Source: CAWEHQ01 sp051001995
GTDB taxonomy: Bacteria > Actinomycetota > Thermoleophilia > Solirubrobacterales > Thermoleophilaceae
Length of the DNA: 11,467 bases
Direction: 5' to 3'
Assembly: GCA_051001995.1 (NCBI GenBank)
Contig: JBPCMT010000088.1
Location: forward strand, 1 to 11,467
The notes under the pieces are model-generated. The model had not been told where the DNA came from, did no database searches, and was given only the letters and a program-made list of their open reading frames with translations. The stretch's first letter is position 1. The number at the start of each line of letters is the position of its first letter. Position numbers and translations under genes: made by a program. Of the stretch, positions 1 to 5,345 are shown piece after piece.

Positions 1-325
1 CGCCGACGGCCCGCGCCAGGCGGGCCGATTGACCGGCGCCGACCGCGAGCGTTCGGCCGCTCGCGCTCCCGGCGACGGCCGCGGCACCCGTCGGGTCACC
101 GGCCGCGAGCTCCGTCGCGACGGCGCGCGCGACCGTCGTGGTGCCGCACCGTGAGGCGAGCCCCACGACCGCGACCACGGGCCGCACGCTGATCGCCGGG
201 CGAGCGGGCGCCTCGGCGAACGGCTCGACAAGCCACGCTCCCGCCCTGGCCAGCGCGGTGGCCGCCGCCCGCCGCCCGCGATGGGCGAGGCTTGCGCTCA
301 CCGGCGGTACGCCCCCCGCCGTCAT
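1..325 (-). CDS. Partial CpaE/TadZ-like P-loop protein (C-terminus beyond the left edge)
   Basis: An open frame of 108 codons runs from ATG at 325 off the left edge. The ATG overlaps the TGA of the TadE-like gene upstream (TCAT on the plus strand at 322-325), so the two are probably translationally coupled. After about 45 Pro/Ala/Arg-rich residues comes a hydrophobic strand and a P-loop-like turn, VVAVVGLASRCGTTTVARAV (residues 50-69). The GTTTVA part resembles the GTTT.A segment of CpaE/TadZ pilus-assembly ATPases of the MinD/ParA class. However, neither lysine of the deviant Walker A (KGGxGKT) is present: ASRC replaces KGG-like residues and Thr replaces the second Lys. The sequence following lacks the usual aspartate-rich strand. 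Two TadE-like genes directly upstream support a Tad (tight adherence) pilus role, perhaps localisation rather than ATP hydrolysis. The family assignment is inference from a short motif plus context. It could be an unrelated P-loop protein. Confidence 0.5.
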   Translation of the reverse strand, partial: MTAGGVPPVSASLAHRGRRAAATALARAGAWLVEPFAEAPARPAISVRPVVAVVGLASRCGTTTVARAVATELAAGDPTGAAAVAGSASGRTLAVGAGQSARLARAVG

Positions 326-705
326 CCGCGCGGCGCCCTGACCGCGGCCTCGGAGGTCACCCGGAGCTCGTCGCGCAGGACGCTCACCGGCGACGGCGGC
401 TCGAGCGAGACCTCGACGCGTCCTTCGTCGACCGCCACCTCCATCCCCGCGCGCGACCAGCCCGGAAGGGCGTCGCGGGCGGCCGTCTCGGCGTCGCCTC
501 CACCGGCGAGCGACAGGGCGCCGGCCTCGGCGGCGTTCCCGGCGAGGACCGCCGAGTACCCGACCGCGAGCGCCTGGAACAGGAACATCCCGAGCACGAG
601 CAGGACCGGGAGCGCGCCGAGCAACTCGACGCTGGCCTGGCCGGCGTGGCGGTCGAGGGTGAGAGCCGCCTCGCGGGCGGGCCGGCTGGGATGCCCCGGC
701 CTCAC
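322..705 (-). CDS. TadE-like pseudopilin, second of tandem pair
   Basis: A 127-residue protein if it starts at the GTG at 705, which overlaps the TGA of the preceding TadE-like gene (GTGA). I chose this start over an in-frame ATG at 759 because the latter would overlap the upstream gene by 58 bases. A short basic leader (residues 1-22) ends in Gly, followed by QASVE and one hydrophobic helix (about 28-50). This is the type IV prepilin-like pattern G|xxxxE, with Glu at +5, where a TadV-type prepilin peptidase would cut. The remainder is Ala-rich with a C-terminal beta-rich piece (VEVSLEPP, about 97-104). Tad minor pilins of the TadE/TadF class are inner-membrane-anchored proteins that assist assembly of Flp pili. 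No cysteines are seen. It may be TadF-like or the Rv3654c-type TadE-like family of actinobacteria. The sequence does not decide. Confidence 0.78.
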   Translation of the reverse strand: MRPGHPSRPAREAALTLDRHAGQASVELLGALPVLLVLGMFLFQALAVGYSAVLAGNAAEAGALSLAGGGDAETAARDALPGWSRAGMEVAVDEGRVEVSLEPPSPVSVLRDELRVTSEAAVRAPRG

Positions 706-1046
706 GGCGACCCCGGCTCGAGATGGGCGCTCGCCGCCACCGGGATCGGCGTCTGCCATTGATGCAGCAGGAAGGGGATCCGGACGCTCACCTCCACGGC
801 GCCGCCACCGGAGCGCTCGACCTCCATCCCCGACTCGAGCCCCTCCGGGAGGGCGCTCCGGGCCGCGCGGTCGACGTCCTCCCCCACCGCCTCGGCGCGC
901 GCGGCCACCCGCGCGGCGTCCGCGCACAACCACATCGCGTGCCCGGCAAGCACCAGCTGCCAGATCACGATCCCGACGAGCAGGACGAACGGCAGCGCGG
1001 CCAGCATCTCCACCGACGCCTGTCCTCGCTGAGACCGTGCCCGCAT
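702..1046 (-). CDS. TadE-like pseudopilin, first of tandem pair
   Basis: A 114-residue protein from ATG at 1046. The frame can be extended to a TTG at 1082, but ATG gives the short basic leader MRARSQRG that is usual for TadE proteins. The leader is followed by QASVEM and a hydrophobic helix (about 14-36), matching the G|xxxxE prepilin-like site with Glu at +5. The C-terminal part holds a beta-rich stretch (VEVSVRIPFLL, about 84-94) typical of TadE-like domains. One Cys (residue 41) is present. It is likely a minor pilin or assembly factor of a Tad/Flp pilus, anchored in the membrane by the N-terminal helix. Its stop overlaps the GTG of the second TadE-like gene. The upstream GNAT gene ends 97 bases before this start, so a separate promoter is possible although I see no clear one. 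Confidence 0.8.
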   Translation of the reverse strand: MRARSQRGQASVEMLAALPFVLLVGIVIWQLVLAGHAMWLCADAARVAARAEAVGEDVDRAARSALPEGLESGMEVERSGGGAVEVSVRIPFLLHQWQTPIPVAASAHLEPGSP

Positions 1047-1143
1047 GCGCCTGACGGTCGCGGGCGGCGACGCGCCGCTCAAGGCGCGCGCGTTAAGGAA
1101 CGACTACCGCATCGCTACGAATCCGGCATGGTCGGCCGGCGGC
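1047..1143. other. Short intergenic gap with a GC hairpin
   Basis: Gap between the GNAT stop and the TadE-like ATG. It holds a perfect 6-bp inverted repeat, GCGGCG (1064-1069) and CGCCGC (1073-1078), separated by 3 bases. There is no T-run after it in either direction, so a factor-independent terminator is not supported. Hairpins this short occur by chance in such GC-rich DNA. Confidence 0.3.
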
Positions 1144-1611
1144 TTAGAGGGCGAGACGCAGCATCAGGCGCTTCGCGCCGCTCGGGGTGTCGGCCGAGAA
1201 CCCGAGCCGTTCATACAGCGCCAGGGCGGCCGAGTTGTCTGAGTCGGCGTCGAGCTCGACGCGCCGGCAACCGCGGGCCCGCGCCCGCTCGACCGCGGCC
1301 TCTACGAGCTCCCCGCCGAGGCGCCGCCCGCGGACCGCCTCGCGCACGAACAGGTCCTCGAGCCAGCAGTCCTCGGCCGAGTGCCAGACGCCGTAGCGGT
1401 AGCGGAGCTGGCAGACGGCGGCGGGCTCGGCGGCGGTGGAGGGGGCAGCGAGCAGATACTCGGCGCCCGGATCGGCGATCAGCCGCTCGACGCTCGCCGC
1501 GAGCGCGGAGTCGGTCGGCCGGTTACGGCCCATCCAGTCGCGGAACTCGCCCATCAGCCCGGCGACCGCGGACGCCTCGCGCGGCGCCGCGACCCACACC
1601 GCGACGCTCAC
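1144..1611 (-). CDS. GNAT-family N-acetyltransferase
   Basis: A 155-residue protein from a GTG at 1611 that overlaps the TGA of the preceding membrane-protein gene (GTGA). An in-frame extension upstream would lie entirely inside that gene. The GCN5-related fold is recognised from three pieces: WLEDLFVREAVRG (about 83-95), the acetyl-CoA pyrophosphate loop RGRRLGGEL (94-102), and the C-terminal NSAALALYERLGF (126-138), which is the conserved N..A..lYe..GF motif. GNAT enzymes transfer an acetyl group from acetyl-CoA to an amine. The acceptor cannot be told from sequence. Length is normal for the family. It is a single-domain cytoplasmic protein with no signal peptide. Coupling to the membrane protein suggests co-expression but gives no firm functional clue. 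Confidence 0.9.
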   Translation of the reverse strand: MSVAVWVAAPREASAVAGLMGEFRDWMGRNRPTDSALAASVERLIADPGAEYLLAAPSTAAEPAAVCQLRYRYGVWHSAEDCWLEDLFVREAVRGRRLGGELVEAAVERARARGCRRVELDADSDNSAALALYERLGFSADTPSGAKRLMLRLAL

Positions 1612-1964
1612 TCGTACGAGCGCACGCGCGTGTACACCCAGTAGACCCCGTACGAGCAGAGGCCGAGCAGCGCGAGCCACGCGAAGACCCCGGGCGCGCC
1701 GGCCCCGAAGAGCTGCTGGGTGGCGGCGAATGTGAGGAACGCGAGCGCGATCGAGCCGTACAGGACGAGCCGCGTACGCTCCTCCATCGCGTCGAGCGTG
1801 AAGCGGTTCTCGCGGTAGAGGCGGTAGCCGAGGAAACCGATCGCCACGAAGAACCCAAGGATCAGGACGGTCAGGAGACCGTTCAGCGCCGGCCCGCCGC
1901 CGGGGACGATCGTGATCGCCAGGGCGACCAGCAGGATGATGCCGAACTGGAGCGCGAGCTTCAC
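1608..1964 (-). CDS. Small conserved-looking membrane protein, four helices
   Basis: A 118-residue hydrophobic protein from GTG at 1964, family not recognised. Four transmembrane segments are visible: about 5-21, 28-48, 66-84 and 91-111, with a charged cytoplasmic-looking loop (RLYRENRFTLDAMEERTR, about 48-65) between the second and third. The C-terminus carries YTRVRSYE, so both the loop and the tail are positively charged. By the positive-inside rule this would put both ends and the central loop in the cytoplasm. There is no catalytic motif. A TACCAT hexamer ends 7 bases before the GTG, suggesting its own leaderless promoter even though uppP lies only 31 bases upstream. The stop overlaps the start of the acetyltransferase gene. 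Confidence 0.8.
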   Translation of the reverse strand: MKLALQFGIILLVALAITIVPGGGPALNGLLTVLILGFFVAIGFLGYRLYRENRFTLDAMEERTRLVLYGSIALAFLTFAATQQLFGAGAPGVFAWLALLGLCSYGVYWVYTRVRSYE

Positions 1965-1971
1965 GACGAGG

Positions 1972-1977
1972 ATGGTA
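1972..1977 (-). promoter_or_regulatory. Candidate -10 hexamer (TACCAT), membrane-protein gene
   Basis: Read on the minus strand, TACCAT is followed by 7 bases and then the GTG at 1964. This matches the TANNNT consensus of actinobacterial -10 elements, and the spacing would put transcription initiation at or next to the start codon, so the mRNA would be leaderless. No Shine-Dalgarno sequence is seen in the interval. No -35 is clear. The call rests on the same layout recurring upstream of other genes here. Confidence 0.45.
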
Positions 1978-1995
1978 CGGGGCGGCCGGCGCCGG

Positions 1996-2811
1996 CTAGG
2001 AGATGACGCCCGCCGCCGCCAGCGCGATGACCACGGCGCCGAGCGCCACCCGGTAGGCGACGAAGACCTTGGTCGTGTGGGAGACCAGGAAGCGCAGCAG
2101 GAACGCGATCGCCGCGTAGCCGGAGACGAACGCGAACGCCGTCGCCACCGCGAGCGCGATCAGGTCGGAGCCCTCGGAGCCGCCGAACTCGCCGAGCTCG
2201 AGCAGCCCCGAGAGCACGACCGCGGGGATCGAGAGCAGGAACGAGAAGCGCGCGGCGGTCTCGCGACGGAGGCCGAGGAACAGCCCGGCGGTGATCGTGG
2301 ACCCCGAGCGCGAGACTCCGGGGATCAGCGCCAGCGCCTGGGCGAAGCCGACCACGACGGCATCGCGCAGGCCGACCTCGTCGAAGTCGCGCGTGCGCGT
2401 ACCGACGCGCTCGGCGAGCAGCAGCACCAGGCCGAGCACGATCAGCGCCGTCCCGATCAGGTAGAGGTCGCGCGCGCCCGTCTCGATCTGGTCCTTGAAG
2501 GCGAGGCCGAAGATCGAGATCGGGATCGTGGCGATGACCAGGTACCAGCCGAGGCGCGCGTCGAGCTCCGAGCGCAGCGCCGGCTCGCGCAGACTGCGAG
2601 TCCAGGTGCGGACGATCCGCAGCAGGTCGTGTCTGAAATAGATGACGACCGCGAGCATCGTCCCGAGCTGGGTGACGGCGGTGAAGGCGGCTCCAGGGTC
2701 GGGCCAGCCGGCGAACGCCGGGATCACGCGCAGGTGTGCCGTGCTCGAGATCGGCAGGAACTCGGTGAGCCCCTGCACGATCCCGAGAACGATCGCCTCG
2801 AAGATCGACAC
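1996..2811 (-). CDS. uppP: Undecaprenyl-diphosphatase UppP (BacA family)
   Basis: A 271-residue integral membrane protein starting at GTG 2811, the usual length for the family. UppP removes one phosphate from undecaprenyl pyrophosphate at the outer face of the membrane, recycling the lipid carrier for peptidoglycan and other wall polymers and giving low-level bacitracin resistance. The N-terminal motif QGLTEFLPISSTAH (13-26) contains the (E/Q)xxxE element (Gln13, Glu17) and His26. The second active-site motif PGVSRSGST (164-172) has the essential Arg168. The more common SSTGH is SSTAH here, a mild change. Around seven or eight hydrophobic segments are visible, including 4-20, 44-60, 88-104, 115-133, 150-163, 190-207, 217-240 and 252-270. 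It lies 38 bases downstream of ppa on the same strand, likely in one transcript. Confidence 0.96.
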   Translation of the reverse strand: MSIFEAIVLGIVQGLTEFLPISSTAHLRVIPAFAGWPDPGAAFTAVTQLGTMLAVVIYFRHDLLRIVRTWTRSLREPALRSELDARLGWYLVIATIPISIFGLAFKDQIETGARDLYLIGTALIVLGLVLLLAERVGTRTRDFDEVGLRDAVVVGFAQALALIPGVSRSGSTITAGLFLGLRRETAARFSFLLSIPAVVLSGLLELGEFGGSEGSDLIALAVATAFAFVSGYAAIAFLLRFLVSHTTKVFVAYRVALGAVVIALAAAGVIS

Positions 2812-2849
2812 GGCCGCGGAAGCCCAGTCTCAGAGCGGCGCCGCAGCGC

Positions 2850-3344
2850 CTATCCGGACTGCTCCCCGAAGCGCCGCCGCGAGCGCTGGATCTCCTTGAA
2901 CGCCTCCTCGCGCGAGTACCAGCCGTCGACGGTGACCTTCTTGCGCTCGAGGTCCTTGTACACGGAGAAGAAGTGGGCGATCTCGTCGCGCAGCTGGTCG
3001 GACAGGTCCTCGAGCGTCTCGAGGCCGTTCCAGGTCGGGTCCGAGAGCGGCACCGAGAGGACCTTGTCGTCCACCCCCTTCTCGTCCTTCATCTTGAACA
3101 GCGCGATCGGCTTGACGTCGATCACGCAGCCCGGGAAGGTGGGCTCCGAGACGCAGACCATCGCGTCGAGCGGGTCGCCATCCTCGGCCAGCGTCCGCGG
3201 GACGAAGCCGTAGTCGGTCGGGTAGACCATCGACGAGAACAGGAAGCGGTCGAGCTTGAGCACCTGCTCCTCGGTGTCGAACTCGTACTTGTTGCGGCTT
3301 CCCTTGGGGATCTCGACGTAGCACTGAAAGGCGTCCTCGGCCAT
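2850..3344 (-). CDS. ppa: Soluble inorganic pyrophosphatase (family I)
   Basis: A 164-residue cytoplasmic enzyme that hydrolyses PPi to two phosphates, pulling forward nucleic acid, protein and lipid biosynthesis. Start is ATG at 3344. The family signature DGDPLD (55-60) supplies the metal-binding aspartates 55, 57 and 60. The other active-site residues line up with the E. coli enzyme: EIPKGSRNKYE (11-21), R33, Y41/Y45 in YPTDYG, D87/D92/K94 in KMKDEKGVDDK, and YKDLE (129-133). Length and motif order are normal for a hexameric family I enzyme, so it should be active. It is divergent from the small membrane-protein gene at 3430, with 85 bases between them. uppP follows on the same strand. Confidence 0.97.
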   Translation of the reverse strand: MAEDAFQCYVEIPKGSRNKYEFDTEEQVLKLDRFLFSSMVYPTDYGFVPRTLAEDGDPLDAMVCVSEPTFPGCVIDVKPIALFKMKDEKGVDDKVLSVPLSDPTWNGLETLEDLSDQLRDEIAHFFSVYKDLERKKVTVDGWYSREEAFKEIQRSRRRFGEQSG

Positions 3345-3353
3345 GGCCGCGCG

Positions 3354-3359
3354 AGCTTA
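3354..3359 (-). promoter_or_regulatory. Candidate -10 hexamer (TAAGCT) upstream of ppa
   Basis: On the minus strand TAAGCT is followed by 9 bases and the ATG at 3344. It fits TANNNT and implies a leader of zero to a few bases. No ribosome-binding sequence is seen, consistent with leaderless translation. No clear -35. Confidence 0.4.
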
Positions 3360-3416
3360 GTGGTCCCCGCGTCGGCCGGTGGGCGCGCCTCGCCGGGACC
3401 CGGCGGCGCCCGACGG

Positions 3417-3422
3417 TACGAT
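3417..3422 (+). promoter_or_regulatory. Candidate -10 hexamer (TACGAT), small membrane-protein gene
   Basis: TACGAT ends 7 bases before the ATG at 3430. Five of six bases match TATAAT. Spacing again predicts a transcript starting at the initiation codon. The site lies in the 85-base divergent gap shared with ppa, whose own candidate -10 is at 3354-3359, so the two promoters face away from each other without overlap. Confidence 0.5.
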
Positions 3423-3429
3423 TGCCTCG

Positions 3430-3699
3430 ATGCGGTTCCGACTCGCGCGCACCTCGCTCTTCGCGGCCGCCTGGCTCCTGGTGCTCGCCCCCGCCGCGCT
3501 CGCGCAGGAAGACGACGTGACCGACAACGGCGAGGGCTTCCTCGGGGAGGTCGACGACAAGATCATCACGTTCTTCTCGCTCGGCGTGGTCCTCTTCTTC
3601 ACGATCGTCGTGATCCTCGCCACGCTCGTCCAGCAGCGGCTCGACCGGCGCAAGGACGAGAAGAAGGCCTCCCGGGTCCGCCAGCGCATCGGTTGGTAG
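3430..3699 (+). CDS. Small membrane protein with signal peptide and one further helix
   Basis: An 89-residue protein, family not recognised. The N-terminus is a typical signal sequence: basic MRFRLAR, a hydrophobic core (about 8-22), then ALAQ, where signal peptidase could cut after Ala-Leu-Ala. The mature part begins with an acidic linker (QEDDVTDNGEGFLGEVDDK), then a strong transmembrane helix (about 46-68), and ends in a very basic cytoplasmic tail (QRLDRRKDEKKASRVRQRIGW). The expected topology is acidic segment outside, basic tail inside. Start ATG 3430 is chosen because it begins the signal peptide and sits 7 bases after a -10-like hexamer; an in-frame upstream ATG at 3379 adds only Pro/Ala-rich residues. 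The last codons overlap the likely start of the enoyl-CoA hydratase gene. Confidence 0.82.
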   Translation: MRFRLARTSLFAAAWLLVLAPAALAQEDDVTDNGEGFLGEVDDKIITFFSLGVVLFFTIVVILATLVQQRLDRRKDEKKASRVRQRIGW

Positions 3700-4460
3700 C
3701 GCCCGTCTCCTACGACCGCCGCGGCGCCGCGGCGGTCCTGACGATCGACCGCCCCGAGCGCCGCAACGCGGTCGACGGTCCCACCGCGGAGCTCCTGGGC
3801 GAGGGGTTCGAGCGCTTCGAGGCCGACCCTCAGGCGCGCGTGCTCGTTCTCACCGGTGCGGGCGACGTGGCCTTCTGCGCCGGCGCCGACCTCAAGGCGA
3901 TCGAGACCTTCGGCCCGCGACTCGACCTGCCCGAGGGCCCGCTCGGCTTCACCCGTCGGACGGCGTCGAAGCCCACGATCGCGGCGGTCGGCGGGTGGTG
4001 CCTCGCCGGAGGCTTGGAGCTCGCTCTCTGGTGCGACCTCCGGATCGCCGCCGAGGGTTCGACGCTGGGCTTTCCGGAACGGCGCTGGGGCGTCCCGCTG
4101 ATCGACGGCGGCACCCAGCGGTTGCCGCGGATCGTGGGGCTCGGGCGGGCGCTCGACATCATCTTGTCGGGCCGGATGGTGGCGGTCGAGGAGGCGCACG
4201 CGATCGGCCTCGTCACCGAGATCACGCCGCCCGGCGACCATCTCGATCGCGCCCTCGAGATCGCCGAGGCGCTGGCGTCGTTTCCCCAGGACACGATGCT
4301 CGCCGACCGAGCGGCCGCGATCGCCGGCATCGGCATGAGCTTCTCGGACGGGCTGGCGCTCGAGGCGCGCAGCGGGCGGCCGACGCTAGAGACCGCCTGG
4401 CGCGGCGCGGGGCGCTTCGCCGCCGGCGAGGGCCGCGGCGGCGCGGGCGCCGGCGCATGA
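3693..4460 (+). CDS. Enoyl-CoA hydratase/isomerase family protein (crotonase fold)
   Basis: A 255-residue protein from a TTG at 3693, which overlaps the stop of the preceding gene by 7 bases (TTGGTAG). No better start lies nearby: the first conserved residues (VSYDRRGAAAVLTIDRPERRNAV) begin right after it. Crotonase motifs are in order: the N-terminal DRPERRNA (19-26), CoA/oxyanion-hole segment FCAGADLKAI (61-70), GGWCLAGGLELALWCDLRIA (100-119), and GFPERRWGVPLIDGGTQRLP (126-145). Both catalytic-type glutamates of true hydratases are kept, at Glu109 and Glu129. The enzyme most likely adds water to a trans-2-enoyl-CoA in fatty-acid or amino-acid breakdown, but chain-length and substrate cannot be told. 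The RRWGVP variant after the second Glu is familiar from actinobacterial paralogs of uncertain substrate. The C-terminus is Gly/Ala-rich. Confidence 0.9.
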   Translation: MVAPVSYDRRGAAAVLTIDRPERRNAVDGPTAELLGEGFERFEADPQARVLVLTGAGDVAFCAGADLKAIETFGPRLDLPEGPLGFTRRTASKPTIAAVGGWCLAGGLELALWCDLRIAAEGSTLGFPERRWGVPLIDGGTQRLPRIVGLGRALDIILSGRMVAVEEAHAIGLVTEITPPGDHLDRALEIAEALASFPQDTMLADRAAAIAGIGMSFSDGLALEARSGRPTLETAWRGAGRFAAGEGRGGAGAGA

Positions 4461-4467
4461 AGCGTAG

Positions 4468-5289
4468 CTAGATCCGAAACACCGGCAGGAGCCGCTTCTC
4501 GTGCTCGGCGTCGATGCGTGCCACGACCTCGACCTGGTCCTCGATCCCCGAGCCGCGCAGCTTGGTGGCCAGCAGCTCGTCCACCTGGAAGATCCCGGCT
4601 GAGTTGTTCATCGCGATCTCGATCAGCACGGCGCGGTCCTCGCCGGGCTCGATTCGGACCTCGTCGATCGCCGCCGCCGACAGCGAGTGGATGTTGGTCC
4701 GCCCGCCCTCGAACGGGACGCGCGAGCGGCCCTCGGCCATGTCGAGGGCGTCGGCCACACGCACGATCCCGGCCTCGAGCGTGAACGGAGCGCCGCGCCG
4801 GCGGTGGCCGATGATCGCGTGCATCGCCTCGGCCACGACGATCGAGCGCTCCGGCTCCTCGTAGACCGCCTCGAGCAGCGCCCCCAGCTTGTCGGCGGCC
4901 AGGAACAGGCTGTACGCCTCGTGGTCGGTGCGATGAATCGCCATCCCCACGCAGTGCAGGAGCGCCGCCGCCGCTATCACCACCTCGGCGTCGTACGGCC
5001 GCATGCCGTGGTCGCGGACCACGGCCGGCTCGACGCCGCGGCGGTTCAGCAGTCGAAACAGCCGCAGCGCGATGTTCACCACGATCTGGACGTGCACCCA
5101 CGAGTGGTCGGACATCCCGAGCCGGCCGGCGTTGACGTCCTGCATCCGCCACCACGCCTTGAGCTGGTCGTCGGCGTTCGCCGCCTCGAGCAGGCCCTCT
5201 AGGCGCCGGTTGCCCCGCGTCGGGGCCTTGACCCGGGCCGGGGCGACCGCCTCGCGCGGCGTCAGGGCGCGTTCCTCGGCCTCCGCCAC
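4468..5289 (-). CDS. HD-domain phosphohydrolase-like protein with altered HD dyad
   Basis: A 273-residue cytoplasmic protein starting at GTG 5289. The HD-superfamily helical core spans about residues 58-190: DHSWVH (61-66) for the first His, ALLHCVGMAIHRTDHE (109-124) where the His-Asp dyad is expected, HAIIGH (157-162), and ADALDMAEG (179-187) for the distal Asp. The dyad reads His112-Cys113 instead of His-Asp; the codon is TGC (4951-4953), two substitutions from an Asp codon. Many other His/Asp residues remain (H62, H66, H119, D122, H123, H157, H162, D180), so metal binding may be kept, remodelled or lost. HD proteins hydrolyse phosphate esters, often nucleotides; no substrate can be assigned. 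The C-terminal 80 residues look like an alpha/beta regulatory tail. The gene converges with the hydratase gene, 7 bases apart. A CAAGCT hexamer lies 6 bases before the start. Confidence 0.82.
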   Translation of the reverse strand: MAEAEERALTPREAVAPARVKAPTRGNRRLEGLLEAANADDQLKAWWRMQDVNAGRLGMSDHSWVHVQIVVNIALRLFRLLNRRGVEPAVVRDHGMRPYDAEVVIAAAALLHCVGMAIHRTDHEAYSLFLAADKLGALLEAVYEEPERSIVVAEAMHAIIGHRRRGAPFTLEAGIVRVADALDMAEGRSRVPFEGGRTNIHSLSAAAIDEVRIEPGEDRAVLIEIAMNNSAGIFQVDELLATKLRGSGIEDQVEVVARIDAEHEKRLLPVFRI

Positions 5290-5345
5290 GCAGCCAGCTT
5301 GCCAGAGGCTCCGGTCGCGGCGCCCTCAGCGCGAGACGGGCGCTG

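Noticed and set aside
1064..1078. GCGGCG/CGCCGC hairpin as terminator
   Set aside because: No T-run on either strand, and short GC stems are expected by chance at this composition.
723..2006. Long plus-strand open frame of 427 codons
   Set aside because: Arg/Gly/Pro/Asp-rich, no family motif, lies antisense to four well-supported minus-strand genes; a GC-rich shadow.
1912..3213. Long plus-strand open frame of 433 codons
   Set aside because: Composition is Arg/Glu/Asp-rich low complexity and it is antisense to uppP and ppa, both with full active-site motifs.
2973..3692. Upstream extension of the enoyl-CoA hydratase frame
   Set aside because: It is antisense to ppa and overlaps the small membrane-protein gene; family similarity begins only after the TTG at 3693.
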